Below, piece by piece: positions 42,781 to 42,831 of a stretch of 42,831 nt of DNA. Below the pieces are notes generated by a model. The model was not told the origin of the DNA. It did not search any database and saw only the letters and a list, made by a program, of their open reading frames with translations. How positions within the stretch are numbered: position 1 is the stretch's first letter; each line of letters starts with the position of its first letter. A program made the position numbers and the translations under genes. The DNA is from Ruminococcus sp. (GTDB taxonomy: Bacteria > Bacillota > Clostridia > Oscillospirales > Acutalibacteraceae), in NCBI GenBank assembly GCA_024403825.1, contig JAKSRB010000009.1:1-42831 (forward strand), given 5' to 3'.

Positions 42781-42831
42781 ATCGAGTAGGAGGCTACCCA
42801 TTAATTGAGTAGCCGACCTCTCACACCACCG
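42781..42831 (-). mobile_element. 3' end of a group II intron (domain VI and part of V), cut by the window edge
   Basis: Read on the minus strand, the last 50 bases contain CGGTGGTGTGAGAGG, then a hairpin GGCTACTC-AATTAAT-GGGTAGCC flanked by AGG/CCT, and CCTACTCGATT. From memory this matches the domain V tail, the domain VI hairpin and the 3' end of bacterial group II introns from Clostridia. The 3' boundary would be near 42780, 22 nt before the trpF start and just ahead of its SD. The reverse transcriptase ORF would lie beyond the window. No boundary can be proven from the sequence alone. Confidence 0.6.

Noticed and set aside
1..42831. CRISPR arrays, tRNA or rRNA genes, complete insertion sequences
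   Set aside because: No regular direct repeats with unique spacers, no tRNA-like cloverleaf and no transposase ORF were seen on either strand.

Overview
The window is AT-rich chromosomal DNA from a strictly fermentative, low-GC Firmicute. The best fit is a Ruminococcus-like member of the Clostridia, near the R. bromii group; this is an inference. Supporting signs are a secreted starch-degrading GH13 enzyme with starch-binding modules and a dockerin, a second dockerin-bearing secreted protein, pyruvate formate-lyase, a minimal SufC/SufB pair, FeoA/FeoB iron uptake and a DUF3793-flavodoxin pair. No tRNA, rRNA, CRISPR array or complete mobile element was found. The last 50 bases look like the 3' end of a group II intron.

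Layout. 1-6095 (minus): nrdR, a D,D-carboxypeptidase and recG, then fakA on its own promoter. 6143-7677 (minus): a three-gene unit (DUF5662, HD-domain protein and a hypoxanthine-DNA glycosylase broken by a one-base frameshift in a run of eight T). 7756-10010 (plus): an L,D-transpeptidase and an alpha/beta hydrolase. 10107-11282 (minus): HAD phosphatase and nitroreductase. 11421-14915 (plus): a metal-resistance operon of an SmtB/CzrA-type ArsR regulator, a SAM methyltransferase and a P1B-ATPase whose N-terminal metal-binding domain is an almost exact tandem duplication. 15022-17103 (plus): sufC, sufB and a DUF134 regulator. 17149-18504 (minus): dockerin protein. 18791-26219 (minus): the classic rimP-nusA-rnpM(ylxR)-ylxQ-infB-rbfA-nrnA-truB translation operon with a near-consensus promoter.

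26311-33213 is the most interesting part. It appears to be a local iron regulon. A short DtxR-family repressor carries the Met/Cys metal ligands of the iron-type proteins (DtxR/IdeR) instead of the Asp/Glu of MntR. Four copies of an inverted repeat GTTAGC-N4-GCTAAC lie at 26930, 27040, 27420 and 32011, in front of feoA, feoB and the DUF3793-flavodoxin pair. The cluster also holds a Cys-rich FeoB-associated membrane peptide (too short for usual ORF cut-offs), a membrane-anchored HMA-domain protein and a cysteine-rich AraC-type regulator. Between the AraC gene and DUF3793 there is a promoter, about 150 nt of strongly folded sequence without an ORF, a CU-rich stretch and a terminator: a candidate small RNA.

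33345-42831: an unknown multi-pass membrane protein (plus), then on the minus strand tcdA, pflB-pflA with a leader of three hairpins, the large amylase, trpF and the intron end. Functions come from motifs and family knowledge; promoters and hairpins were found by eye, and nothing was tested by database search or folding software.
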